64,000 nucleotides of DNA, taken from Thuidium tamariscinum. Taxonomy: Eukaryota; Streptophyta; Bryopsida; Hypnales; Thuidiaceae. Location: assembly GCA_947034885.2 (NCBI GenBank), contig OX344750.2, positions 2,728,001 to 2,792,000 on the forward strand. The letters are read 5' to 3'. The notes below the pieces were generated by a model. It made no database searches. It saw only the letters and a list, made by a program, of their open reading frames with translations, and was not told where the DNA came from. A program made the translations under genes and the position numbers. Shown here in pieces: positions 11,416-21,375 of this stretch (the first letter of the stretch is position 1; each line of letters begins with the position of its first letter).

Positions 11416-12866
11416 AGACTGAACATGCGGACGATTGAACTTTGTGCTGTGTACTCTGTGATGTGCTGTCTGGACTTGTCCTGAACCGGTTTCTTGTTTG
11501 TTTGTTTTTTAAATTCTTGAGCTTTTGAAAACATAGACTAGGAATTAGAATAGTTTAAACAAAAACAATAAATTAAAAAGGGAGAAGGTAGATAGAAGAG
11601 TGAAGAGACAAGTTGTAGGAGAGAAGTTAAGAAGGTAGGAAGCTAAGGAATCTCAATTTGCAACGTTTCCATTGCAAAAAGAGGCTCAAAAACCATAGGA
11701 AGTAGAACACTTGGAACTCTCAAAACCACTTTGAAAATAGAGAGAGATGAAGTGACAATTTAGGAGGTTGAAGAGAATTTAGGAAGAGATAAGATTAGGT
11801 GGAAATCTTAAAGAGTCAATTTAAACCACTAAGACCTTTGGATAGAATAATAATTGACCAAGATAGGATAGGAGGCGGAAGGTCAATTATTGTTTAGGGA
11901 TTTGAAATCAATTATTATTCCGAAAACAAGTCAATTCTTGGAATAGCCAAATAATTGAATTAGAATAGTGTTGAAGAGAAAGGAGAATAGAAAGAAAAAA
12001 AAGAAAAAGAAAAAGAATAGTTAGAAGTTTAAAATTTAAAATTTGTATTAAAAAGGTACTTTCAAGCCGTGGGCAAAAATACCAAGAGTGTGCGAAAAAT
12101 GGCGAATGATGGGGAAATTGAAGGATTGTACAACAATCTTCCTAACAATGTGAATCCCGAGGTATAAAATCAAATTCTCCTATTTCTTTTTGATGTCCTA
12201 AGTTTAGCATTTATACCATTAAACCGAACTTCAAACATGATTCAGAGGGTCTAGAGTAGGTTTTAGTCAAAGTTTATCATTTTATACTTATAGATTAGGT
12301 CTAGAGGATTCCAAAAACATATAACACTTAGAAAACCGAGTTAAAACAACCAAGATATGGAAGAATGAAGTTTAGGGGTCAAAATGGATGAAAGTTAGAT
12401 AAATCATCCAAAGTCAACCATATTAGAAAGTCAAATAGTAAATAGAGTTCAGAGCCCAAAAGTCAAATCTCAAGTAAAATTATAAGATAGATTAGTAGAA
12501 ATCAATGAATGGAGTTTGATGAACCGATTAAGCGGTCAAACTTCATCCATCCATAACTATTGTTAGAAAGCTCGGATGAGGTCGAGTTTTATATTTTTAG
12601 AAATGGCAAAACATGTTCTATCACTTAAAAATGATAAATCAAGACTGAATTCATTTTGAATAAAAACCCACAGTGGCTTAGTTAGTTGAGATAAAAGGGT
12701 AAAACTTATAGTTATTTAGAATTTCTTGTTGTTTTGTGTATATTTCACACGTAGGAGTTAGAAAAGATCCATTGCTTGAAAGGCACAATGGACAAACACT
12801 ACAACACCCATAGATTAAAAACCATACAAAGTTAAAAGAACCTGGTTGTGTTTCCTTTTTTACCAA
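11416..12866. other. Intergenic DNA, little recognised
   Basis: A purine-rich tract lies near 11970-12020. An isolated ATG-initiated frame of 22 codons at about 12103 ends GAGGTATAA, which could also be read as a splice donor. It has no recognised relatives and is not called as a gene. Confidence 0.3.
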
Positions 12867-13181
12867 GGGTGGGTAAAAAAGCGCTCACACGAGGCTAGGG
12901 CGAACGAGAAGCGACTGAAGGCGTACTATGACCGGCAAAAACAACTTGGATGGGGTAATGGACTGCAGAAGTTGGTTCACAGTGGCAGGGCATTTCCACC
13001 TGGACTATACCGTGCTCCCTACTGCGGACAAGTTCCGCCACCATGCATTTGGAATCAGAGAGTTGCTACTCTCCGCTTGAAATTCAAAAGACAAGGTAAG
13101 GACGCCAGAACTATAATTGGTTGCACGCACATCCCATGGGCAAAACATAGGTACTCTGCTTATGCTGCTATTGAGAGCTAA
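12867..13181 (+). pseudogene. Unassigned coding-like fragment
   Basis: About 105 codons stay open in a short GC-richer island, ending with a TAA or TAG-type stop near 13181. The predicted peptide is basic and has an Arg/Lys-rich start (RSHEARANEKRLKAYYDRQK), then several Cys, Pro and Trp residues. There is no in-frame ATG. A possible acceptor (TTTTTTACCAAG) lies just upstream. I do not recognise the family. It may be a relic exon or a captured gene fragment. Confidence 0.2.
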
Positions 13182-14422
13182 AGTGTGAATGAAAGTGCAA
13201 CAGTACACTTATAGAGGTTGCTGCTCGAGACTGCACTGTTGCCGTCACTAGAAGCGCCGCTTCTAGATCCCGCCGATTTTGTGTGCTTCTCCTATTTCAT
13301 TTTGAAGGGGAAGTCTGTTTACAGCGACTGAAGCACTCAACTCCTTGGATGGTTGCAATGGTAATCCAAATATGTCCCTTAAGGTTCTTGAATAATGAAT
13401 GCCCTTTTAGTGATCTTTTACAACTAAAATGTCAACACCTCTTAGCTCTTTCAATACTAAGACTAGGTATATTGAAAGTTGAGTCGAGAACTAAAATCTC
13501 AAAGCTTTAGGAGATTCAACTTTTGCATTGCCTCACATAACATTATACAAACCCAAATAGCATGGGTCTATTATACCAATATTGTGTCATTTTGATTCTA
13601 CCATTGACTAAGTTTTTTTGCATTTAAGCTTTACTTGATCTTTGGTACATCAATCAATTTGTTATAGCAATATTGTATCATTTTGATCCTACAATTGATT
13701 GAGATTTTTTACATTTAAACTCTTACTCAATCTTTGGTGCATCAATGAACTTAGTCAATTATCAATCAATGAAGAACACATCACAACTAATTGTGACTTG
13801 ATTGCAAAACCATTCCATAGATTCTTGTTTAGAATGTAAGTCCTATGAACAATGAAAAACTACTAGGTTTGATTTTGAATACACCAATTTCTATCATTTT
13901 GAAAGTAATTCATAATTTATTCTTATAATTTCTTGAAATACAAGATTACCCATTATTATGACAAATAGGATTGTGGGTGGAATAATTTAGATGGTTTAGT
14001 ATGGAAAGCAAGCTCAAATGCTTAATGGGATGATTTAAGATGCAATTACCTAAGATGATACTCCTTAACATTAACCTCAAAGTGGTCATTGTGACCAATT
14101 GATTTCTAATGTTATTGTTGATACCTATTAGAAATACATCAACTTTCATCAACTTTCATCAGTCATCTTTTTTTTCTAAATTTTTTTACTAGTTCATCTT
14201 GTAGTTTTACATTTTGTAAACCAACCTTTTAGCACACTAACGTCCCAATTTTGGACGATGAAAAGGGAGGTTCTAGGGGCTTTTTGACCTCATAACTTTT
14301 AATTCATCCAAACCAATGTTTGACTTTCAACAAACCACACTTTCTTATATGATAATTGGATGAATCAAAGTAAGGAAAATAATACATGTTTGTAAAGATA
14401 CAAGCAAAAAAATATGCAAAAT
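13182..14422. other. AT-rich intergenic DNA
   Basis: No gene was seen. Short imperfect direct repeats occur near 13570-13760 (TTGTGTCATTTTGAT / TTGTATCATTTTGAT). Confidence 0.4.
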
Positions 14423-14667
14423 TTAACCCTTGAACAACGCCGTGGACATTTGGCATCCTCTGAATGACAAATAATCTTTCCTTCTGGGACAAAAATGCAA
14501 CTTTTCATCCTCGGTATTGGGGGTGGAAAGGGAAGATCTTCTACAGTACTTTAACTTCCAATGCATATATTTGGCTTTTTCAAAGTAGGTGATGTCACAC
14601 GGTATCAAAATGCATGGTTTCCAAATGCATGGTTTCCGTGGCCACTGGTCCATCCTTCAAGGGTTAA
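14423..14667. mobile_element. TTAA-ended MITE, 245 bp
   Basis: Ends are TTAACCCTTGAACAACG and CCTTCAAGGGTTAA, with TTAA at 14423-14426 and 14664-14667. Read from its right end, the first 45 or so bp match the element end at 61570 (TTAACCCTTGAAGGA...), so this is a multi-copy family. Non-coding. Confidence 0.7.
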
Positions 14668-14733
14668 AGAAAGGATTCCTAGAGGGGTAGAGATAAGTGT
14701 GCACTTTCAATACTATCCTCCCATCTTTGAAGC

Positions 14734-15298
14734 TTAACCCTTTAGGGCCTAGCTAGCAAACCAATTTTGGTTCTTTTAAATTGAATTTTGGGAATTGGAA
14801 CACTCTCATGGCCTTAGTTCCTCTTGGGGTATGAACAAGATGTGAGGGCACATGTATTCCACTTCCAATGAGCCATTGGCCATCAAATTTGGAGAAATGA
14901 TGATTTGTCTATTGCAATTTGAAGTTGGGAATTTTAGAGTTTCAAAATGCACTGTGGAACATGTTTCTCTATTGAATTTATTTGTGTATAAGTAAAGAGA
15001 GCATGACAACTTCACCCTAGTGTTCAATATAATGAACTCTATTTTCGATAAAAATTTCATGGGAAATTGAGCTTTTTTGTAATTACTATGATTTTTCAAA
15101 GGCATAAACTTTAAAAAATCATATAAATTTCATTTTTTTTCCAAAAATAAATTAAAAATCACATTAGATAGAAGATATGAATTTTCTTATTTGTAGAAAA
15201 ATAATAATTTAAATTAAATTATAAAATTATAATATGAAAATTTGATTCTAGAAGAATTCAAGAGGTTGCTTGGGGCTCCTTAGGCCCTAAAGGGTTAA
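14734..15298. mobile_element. TTAA-ended MITE, 565 bp, perfect 18-bp TIR
   Basis: The left end TTAACCCTTTAGGGCCTA (14734-14751) is an exact inverted copy of the right end TAGGCCCTAAAGGGTTAA (15281-15298). The interior is AT-rich, with no gene. Confidence 0.8.
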
Positions 15299-15535
15299 GG
15301 TAGGTACACCCAAAAGCGCCCTGTTCCTAAAAGCACCATCTACAGTGTACATACATTTCCGAAATCAATCATGTTCACAGACTGTAGATGGTGCTTTCAG
15401 AAACAGACTTTGACTGTTAATAACTTTTGCATATGGTATCCAAATCCTACGTGGAACATGCTTTCACTTGCCAACAAGACTACATAAAAATTTGAACTCA
15501 TTCATAGCAGGAACTAGGCTCAGTTTGAATAATAA
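15298..15535 (-). mobile_element. TA-flanked MITE (family A), truncated at its far end
   Basis: Starts AGGTAGGTACACCCAAAAGC directly after a TA that is shared with the TTAA end of the previous MITE. Aligns in reverse orientation with the full copy at 27228-27466, including AACTTTTGCATATGGTATCC and the segment ending CACTTGCCAACAAGAC. The far terminus (GGGTGTACCCACCT type) is missing where the Harbinger element begins. Confidence 0.75.
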
Positions 15536-15949
15536 GGGGCGGTTTATATTTGGGGCCGGATTGAAGGCCGGCCGGAACACTCCAAGTTTGAACCAATAGG
15601 ATCACTCAATTTCTCCAAATCCGGCCCAAGGGGTTTATACTTGGGGCCGGCCGGAACTACAACTCATCCTACGTGTCGCCTTAGGTGGCATGGTTTTGGC
15701 GCCAAACCATTCGGCCCCAAGGGAGTAATCGGGACAAGGTTTGGGGTGGCCGGAACTCCCATCTAGGGCCGGATTGGAACCAAATTGGGCTCCTCCGTTG
15801 GATTGCACAAATCACAACCGTTAATTAATAGACTTCTATTTTTAATTTATTTATCTTTAGAAGCTTCAGTTGCTGGATTTCCATCTTCTCCTCGCCGCTT
15901 AGCTGCTTCGGTTGTCAGGCTCTTCGATCTGCTTTGTTTTTTTTCTGTT

Positions 15950-16240
15950 GCCGGGTCTAGTCATTTCATCAGGCTGCTTCGACGTTGGGCCAGGGTCGGG
16001 TTTTTTTTGGGTTTTTTTTGTTGTCAGGGTCTAGTCGCTTTCATCAGGCTGCTTCGACGTTGCAAGGGTCTGTTTTTTTTGGGTTTTTTTTGTTGCCAGG
16101 GTCTAGTTGCTTTCATCAGGCTGCTTCGACGTTGCAAGGGTCTGTTTTTTTGGGTTTTTTTTGTTGCCAGGGTCTAGTCGTTTCGTCAAGCTGCTTCAAC
16201 GTTGCCAGGGTCTGGTTTTTTTTTTCTGCTGCCAGGGTCT
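15950..16240 (+). repeat. Subterminal tandem repeat, about 71-74-bp units
   Basis: Four units starting at GTCTAG (15955, 16029, 16101, 16172) plus a partial fifth. Each unit contains TTTCATCAGGCTGCTTCGAC, T-runs and TTGCCAGGG. The array lies just inside the Harbinger left end. A further GGTCTGG-type fragment lies to the right of the MITE inserted at 16244, suggesting the MITE went into the array. Confidence 0.75.
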
Positions 16241-16243
16241 ATA

Positions 16244-16627
16244 GTGGAAACACCCAAAACCGTGCAAATAAGGAATTCAGCATAGTTGGAGGCAGTGTTT
16301 TCTAAAAATGACATTTTTCTAGTATTAGCGAGTGAAAATCATGAATATTCAAAAAAAAAAAAAGATTTTTCTGATACAGTATGTAATTTCTACAAATTTT
16401 CAAAGTGTTGACTCCCTAGACCTGTGAAACCGTCCAGTAGGTGCCCCCAAAACTGAACCCTGCGAAAATCAGCATTTAGCCAATGAGATTCTCCCATGTG
16501 TCCTTCAACTATGTCTGCAAATTGTAATTACACATCTGGCGAACACATTAAGGAAAGTCTACTTACAGAATTGGGTGAATCTATGGTCCATCCCAAGGAA
16601 CATGCACGGGAATGGATGTTCTGACCT
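16244..16627 (+). mobile_element. TA-flanked MITE (family B) inside Harbinger, 384 bp
   Basis: Ends are GTGGAAACACCCAAAACCGTGC and the imperfect inverted GCACGGGAATGGATGTTCTGACC, with TA on both sides (16242-16243 and 16628-16629). Related copies lie at 36662-37400 (reverse orientation) and 38068-38765. This copy lacks the inner insertions of those two and so serves as their empty-site reference. Confidence 0.75.
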
Positions 16628-16710
16628 TAGTTGTTTGTTTTTCCTATTGCCAAGGTCTGGTTGTTTGTTTTTCCTGCTTGTGCTCGTGGGGTTTAGAGCA
16701 CTCACACAAG

Positions 16711-18243
16711 ATGGAGAATTTCCATGATGTGGGCTACTTTGAAAACACAAATTTCATAGATGATGAGAGAAGGGTTGAGGAGGACAGCTTTGTTGAGAAG
16801 GGCGATGAAGATTGTGAGGTTCTTGCGGTGGAACCCAAGAAGAAGCGTCAGAAAAAGGGGAAATCGAAGCAAGTGAAGATTGAAGACGATGATAGCAAAC
16901 GGAATTGGACGGACGCTGAGGTGGAATCATTGATTTCCTTGAAAGGGGAGATGCAACCGCAATTCATCAAGAACGCCAAAAAGCAAGGTTTGTGAGCACT
17001 TACTTTGGATTGTAGCGCTTCATTTTCTTCTTCCTCTATTCCCCAAGAATCACCTTTGCTGTTGCATTGTGCATTATCTGGACACCAATTGTGAATTGAA
17101 GTAAAATGAATCATAAACAATTTCAAAACCCTAGAGAGTAGAATGAATGCAATGTGCTTGAAATGCAAGCCATTATTTCCCTCCTTGTTCTTGCCAAATT
17201 TTTTGTTGCTCTTGAAAATATCGATGCTTGGTTCCTCATGTTCCTCCACTTGCTTGCACCTTGTGATTTCTACTGTCCTGCTTGCATTGAAATTCTATTT
17301 CATTAGGGTTCAGGGTACAATTGAAGTGCAAATTTAGTGATGAGGCTTTGACCTTCACATTATCTAGCCAATGTTTTAATTTGCAGAGATTGAACATCAC
17401 TTTGTAGATAGATTATTCTTTTAAAAAAAAGGTTCACATTATCTCTCCACTGCTTTAATTTGCAGAGATTGAACATCACTTTGTAGATAGATTATTCTTT
17501 TTAAAAAAAACTACAAACAAACACCAGTTACTATGGGTTCTTTGTGATTATTCAATGCTTTGCTTGGTTTCAAAGTTTGGGTTTAGTAATAAGGTCTCAT
17601 TTGAATTAAATCATACTCAGTCAAAGATAAATCATTGTTGAGGACTTATATGCAGTATGTGAACATGAAAGATAATTTAGTGAGTGTAGCTCATACTTGC
17701 ATTATCAATATCTGATTCAACGTTTTAGGGTTTTTTTTAATCTTCATCTTCTGTACAGGTGTTGATATGTGGCTGAAGTTGCACTCCAGACTCCTATGTG
17801 AGCATACTGGTTTCAAAAAAACTCCAAAGGCTTGCAAGAGCAAATTCAATGACTTGTTCAAGGCCTATAAGGATGACAAGCTAGCCAACAACATCTCTGG
17901 TGAATCTCGACATACTTTCAAGTATTACGATTCCATGGACGTTTGGTATCATGAGCACGGATCAGTGTTGAAACATGTCTCTGCTTCTTCGACAGATTTG
18001 CCTAGTGCGGAGGGCGATGATGAACCTGTGGAAGAAGCCAAGGCAGAGAAATCAGAACCAACACCTCCATCGACATCAAAGAAAGGAAAGTCACTTGCGA
18101 AGATTAAATATCAAGAAAGTGCTTTGGAGCTCATGGGACAGATGGTAGTGAACAGCAAGGACATGGCTCATAGCATGAAAGAAGCCAATGGGTTCATGAG
18201 TAGCCTAGACAAACACATGGAAAAACTCATTGAGAAGCTTTGA
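16711..18243 (+). CDS. Harbinger Myb/trihelix-like DNA-binding protein (second ORF), 2 exons
   Basis: Exons 16711-16987 and 17759-18243 join in phase across CAAG|GTTTGTG and CTGTACAG|GTG, giving 253 aa. The N-terminus is acidic and followed by a Lys-rich nuclear-localisation-like run (about residues 46-60). A trihelix/Myb-like domain spans about residues 68-130 (RNWTDAEVESLISLKGEM, then across the splice to VDMWLKLHSRLL and ACKSKFNDLFKAYK). The C-terminal part is Ser/Pro/Glu-rich and ends in a helix. In active PIF/Harbinger elements this protein partners the DDE transposase for nuclear import and for binding the transposon ends. The ATG at 16711 fits the acidic start better than the upstream GTG- or in-frame codons in the repeat region. 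The frame has no premature stop. Confidence 0.8.
17353..17511 (+). repeat. Tandem duplication, about 80-bp unit, in the intron
   Basis: Two adjacent units beginning TTCACATTATCT (17353 and 17433) share GCAGAGATTGAACATCACTT and end in an A-run. They lie wholly inside the intron of the Harbinger Myb-like gene and each contains a TTTGCAG that could act as a cryptic acceptor. Confidence 0.8.
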
Positions 18244-19276
18244 GTTGTATTTTCTCTAATGTGTAAGGCCGTGTTCTTTCTATTTGTTTTAATTTGCATG
18301 TTATCAATTGTTGAATAGTCATTATTGATGTATATGTGAAACACTTTTGTCTATTTCAATTCACTTTCCGAGGTGAAATGCCATTGCTAGTCTATACTTG
18401 TGAAAGGATTTCATGCTTCTTCTATTCTACTTTCAATTGAAATTGAAGTGTCATTAGATCTTGTATATAAAACATAAAAGTTCCTATGTGTGGTTTTTTT
18501 TTACTTCTATGTCCATGTGTCATTCTTTGGATTCCCGAAGGAAGTTGGAATACTCCAAAAATGTGGCATTTCAAAACCTTATTGAAATTGTAAGATGTGA
18601 AAAGCTCTCCATTTGCACATTAAAGACGTGTTTGCATTTTAGACAAAGGTTTACTCTTTGAAACATTAGGTACTAAATTTTTGGAAAGATATAAAAAAGA
18701 ATTAGCATATAACCTAATTGTTTTAATATTTATAGGGATCTATGTATAATTAGTTACAGAATTACTGAAGTTGAAATGAAATGGTCTTTGAAAGTGAACA
18801 CCTTCTTTAATGTGTTAGAACATTCATGAAAGCAAAGTGTACCTATCCATCATGATTGCTCTAAGACTTCGGGTGCTTAAAGAAAATACTACTTTGTGAT
18901 TTAATTCATAAAATGCTTAGGGAATATTGTCATATAATTGACTACCATAAAGTACCAATCATCATTGTCATATAATGATATATACTAAAAAGGACATGTA
19001 ATAATTGTTCATATTATTTATAAATCCTAAAACTATATAAGTGCCAAAAATGAAAAAAAAAAGAATATGGTCTAAGACTTCTTATGTACTATAGTGTACC
19101 TAGTTCATTAAAATCCCTATTTGTATAATTTTATTCATGTACAAACAAATTCCATTCATTCAAATCTTACAAGTTTTAAAAGAGAAAATTGACAACTCCT
19201 AGGAGTTTGTACAATAATAGATTTAAACCCAAAATGAAAAATACAATTACTTAAAGGTTTTAAATAGCACAAATAA

Positions 19277-20743
19277 CTATTCGGAATCCATCTCTTCTTC
19301 AAGTGCGTCATCAAAAGTTATGGTACTTTCTTTGGCCACATGAAGTTGCCAACAATTTCTGGCCATTAATTCATGTTGAATAGTAGTTTGTCTCAACATG
19401 TTTTGAATAATTTCTTCTTTGTCTTTTTTGGATTCAACGGATTCTATTTGCACTTTCTCTTTTATGGATTCTGGATCCACGCCATCGTATTGCAATAGTC
19501 TGGACTGTGGAGCTTCTTTAGGAGGCAACAATATAATTTGCATTTGCTTCATTGATTCTTTTGCTATAAGAAGAGTGCTAGCATCTTGTTCCGCATTTTG
19601 AAGGTTCCCTAAGGTTTGATTTGCGGAGTGCTCTAGATCTTGTTGCGCCTCTTTTGCCCAACGTATATTGAAGCCATCGCCATGAATGATACATAAGTTG
19701 TGTAAACAAATACATGCTGTAACTAGGTCAGGGATATTATCTAGTGGTACATCAATTCGTTTCAATAAAATCCTCCACCGTCCTTTTAAGCATCCAAAAG
19801 CTCTTTCTACGGCCATTCTAGTACTTGATTGTATGAAATTCCAATGAGCTTTTTCTCTTGATAGTCCTTCTTGTACTCCTTTGAATGGGCTGAAAAACCA
19901 AGGCCTCATTGGATATGCAGCATCTTCTATTAATTTGTAAGGTAAATATTTATTATTCATAACATCTATGCCCAATTGACTTCTTTGAAATACAGACCAA
20001 TCATGACAACTTCCTGCCCATCCAAAGTCAAAATCCCAAAATTTGCATTGAGCATCTACCACCCCTTGTAAGACAACTGAGTAAAATCCTTTTCGACAGT
20101 AGTACTCTGGAGAGTCACTACTAGGAGCCACTATAGGTATGTGGGAACCATCTAGAGCTCCTATTATATAAGGTATACCTTGTATAGATTCAAATTCAGC
20201 AGATCTTCTTTTCATATTTTCTGGAGTTGATTTCTCTATAACTAGAGGCATGAGATGTTTTCTAATAGCCTTGCAACATTCTCGTACAATTACAGATGTA
20301 GTACTTTGAGCTATGCCGTATAAGTCTCCAATCATTGACAACGTATTTCCTGTTGCTAGTCTAGCCAATGTAACTGCAACTCTAGTTTGAACATCGACAC
20401 TTTCAGTCAATTGAGTATTTTGTTTTTTTATATGTGGCTCTAGAAATTGGCACAAGAAAAAAAAAGTTTGTTTGTTTACCCTAAGTCGTTCTCTAAACAT
20501 ACTATCAGTATAGCTCCCAAGCAATTGATTGGTTAAAAATCCTTTTTGTCGGCTATGTCTATGTAAAGTCCATACACGTGGCCTTGAATCATCTTCTAAT
20601 GAAAGAAAAACCATTAAAATAATTGATAAGTCATTAGAATGAATAGCAGCTTGCATGTTCTTCAATATAGAATTGAAAACAAACTTCATAGCAAGACATA
20701 AGACTAATGACACTAAAACCCTTTGCCTTTGATTAGTCAACAT
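19277..20743 (-). CDS. PIF/Harbinger DDE transposase (HARBI1-like, DDE_Tnp_4)
   Basis: A single uninterrupted frame of 488 aa from the ATG at 20743 to the stop at 19277. A helix-turn-helix region lies at about residues 118-160 (TLARLATGNTLSMIGDLYGI). The catalytic acids are visible in GALDGSHI (D198), AGSCHDWSVF (D248) and AVERAFGCLKGRW (E313), all in the spacing and context of DDE_Tnp_4 nucleases. C-terminal residues 360-488 are helical and acidic, a plausible partner-binding tail. The enzyme would cut at the TIRs and insert at TWA sites. The frame also stays open 11 codons upstream of the ATG. All key residues are present, so the protein could be functional. Its family is clear even if an extra N-terminal exon was missed. 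Confidence 0.9.
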   Translation of the reverse strand: MLTNQRQRVLVSLVLCLAMKFVFNSILKNMQAAIHSNDLSIILMVFLSLEDDSRPRVWTLHRHSRQKGFLTNQLLGSYTDSMFRERLRVNKQTFFFLCQFLEPHIKKQNTQLTESVDVQTRVAVTLARLATGNTLSMIGDLYGIAQSTTSVIVRECCKAIRKHLMPLVIEKSTPENMKRRSAEFESIQGIPYIIGALDGSHIPIVAPSSDSPEYYCRKGFYSVVLQGVVDAQCKFWDFDFGWAGSCHDWSVFQRSQLGIDVMNNKYLPYKLIEDAAYPMRPWFFSPFKGVQEGLSREKAHWNFIQSSTRMAVERAFGCLKGRWRILLKRIDVPLDNIPDLVTACICLHNLCIIHGDGFNIRWAKEAQQDLEHSANQTLGNLQNAEQDASTLLIAKESMKQMQIILLPPKEAPQSRLLQYDGVDPESIKEKVQIESVESKKDKEEIIQNMLRQTTIQHELMARNCWQLHVAKESTITFDDALEEEMDSE

Positions 20744-21375
20744 CTTGCAAAAGTTTAAGAATAGGGAAGTAGGCAACGTCTATCAATATATTGTGATAAA
20801 AGCAATAACAAAATACCCTAATATCCCAAAATATATAATAAAATAGGAAGCCTACTTTCATGTAAATATAATTTTAAATAAGTAAAAGAAATTTTCAATT
20901 TAGAAAAGGAAAAGAAATAGGGTTAAAAGTAAATGAATGAATTCACTTTTCTATATTTAAGTTTAAAAAAATAGGAAGACAAATTAAGAACAAAACTAAA
21001 ACTAAAAAATTCTTTCATATTCTTAAAAATGAATTAAATAGGAACCCCAAAAAAGGAAAAAATTAATTTACCCTACTTTTTAAAGTAAAGAAGGAAAAAA
21101 TATGTACACAAGTATGTTTATAAATTTTTTTTAATTAAAAAAAGGAAACAATACATAAACATATATGTTTGTATTTCTTTACATTGAACATTAAAAAAAA
21201 TCCGGCTCTAAGGGAATTGGAAATCCAACCCAAGAATCCGGCCCTACAATCCGGCCCGAAGGATTTATATTGACTAGGGCCGGATGGGAAAATTGGGGCC
21301 GGATTGAAGGCCGGATTGAAGGCCAATCCGGCCGACCTTCCATCCGGCCCCAGGCCCAATATAAACCGGCCCTTA

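Larger units (their letters stand above)
15536..21372. mobile_element. PIF/Harbinger transposon, about 5.8 kb, both ends and both genes present
   Basis: The left end GGGGCGGTTTATATTTGGGG and the inverted right end (reverse complement GGGCCGGTTTATATTGGG...) form TIRs rich in GGCCGG. Subterminal GGGGCCGGATTGAAGGCCGG repeats occur at both sides. The flanking trinucleotides are TAA (left) and TTA (right), of the TWA type used by PIF/Harbinger but not identical. Inside are a Myb/trihelix-like gene (+) and a DDE transposase gene (-), arranged convergently as in autonomous members of this superfamily. A MITE is inserted near the left end. Confidence 0.85.

Noticed and set aside
14734..15298. CCCTAAA motifs at element ends, like the plant telomere repeat
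   Set aside because: Single motifs that are part of the TIRs. There is no tandem telomeric array.
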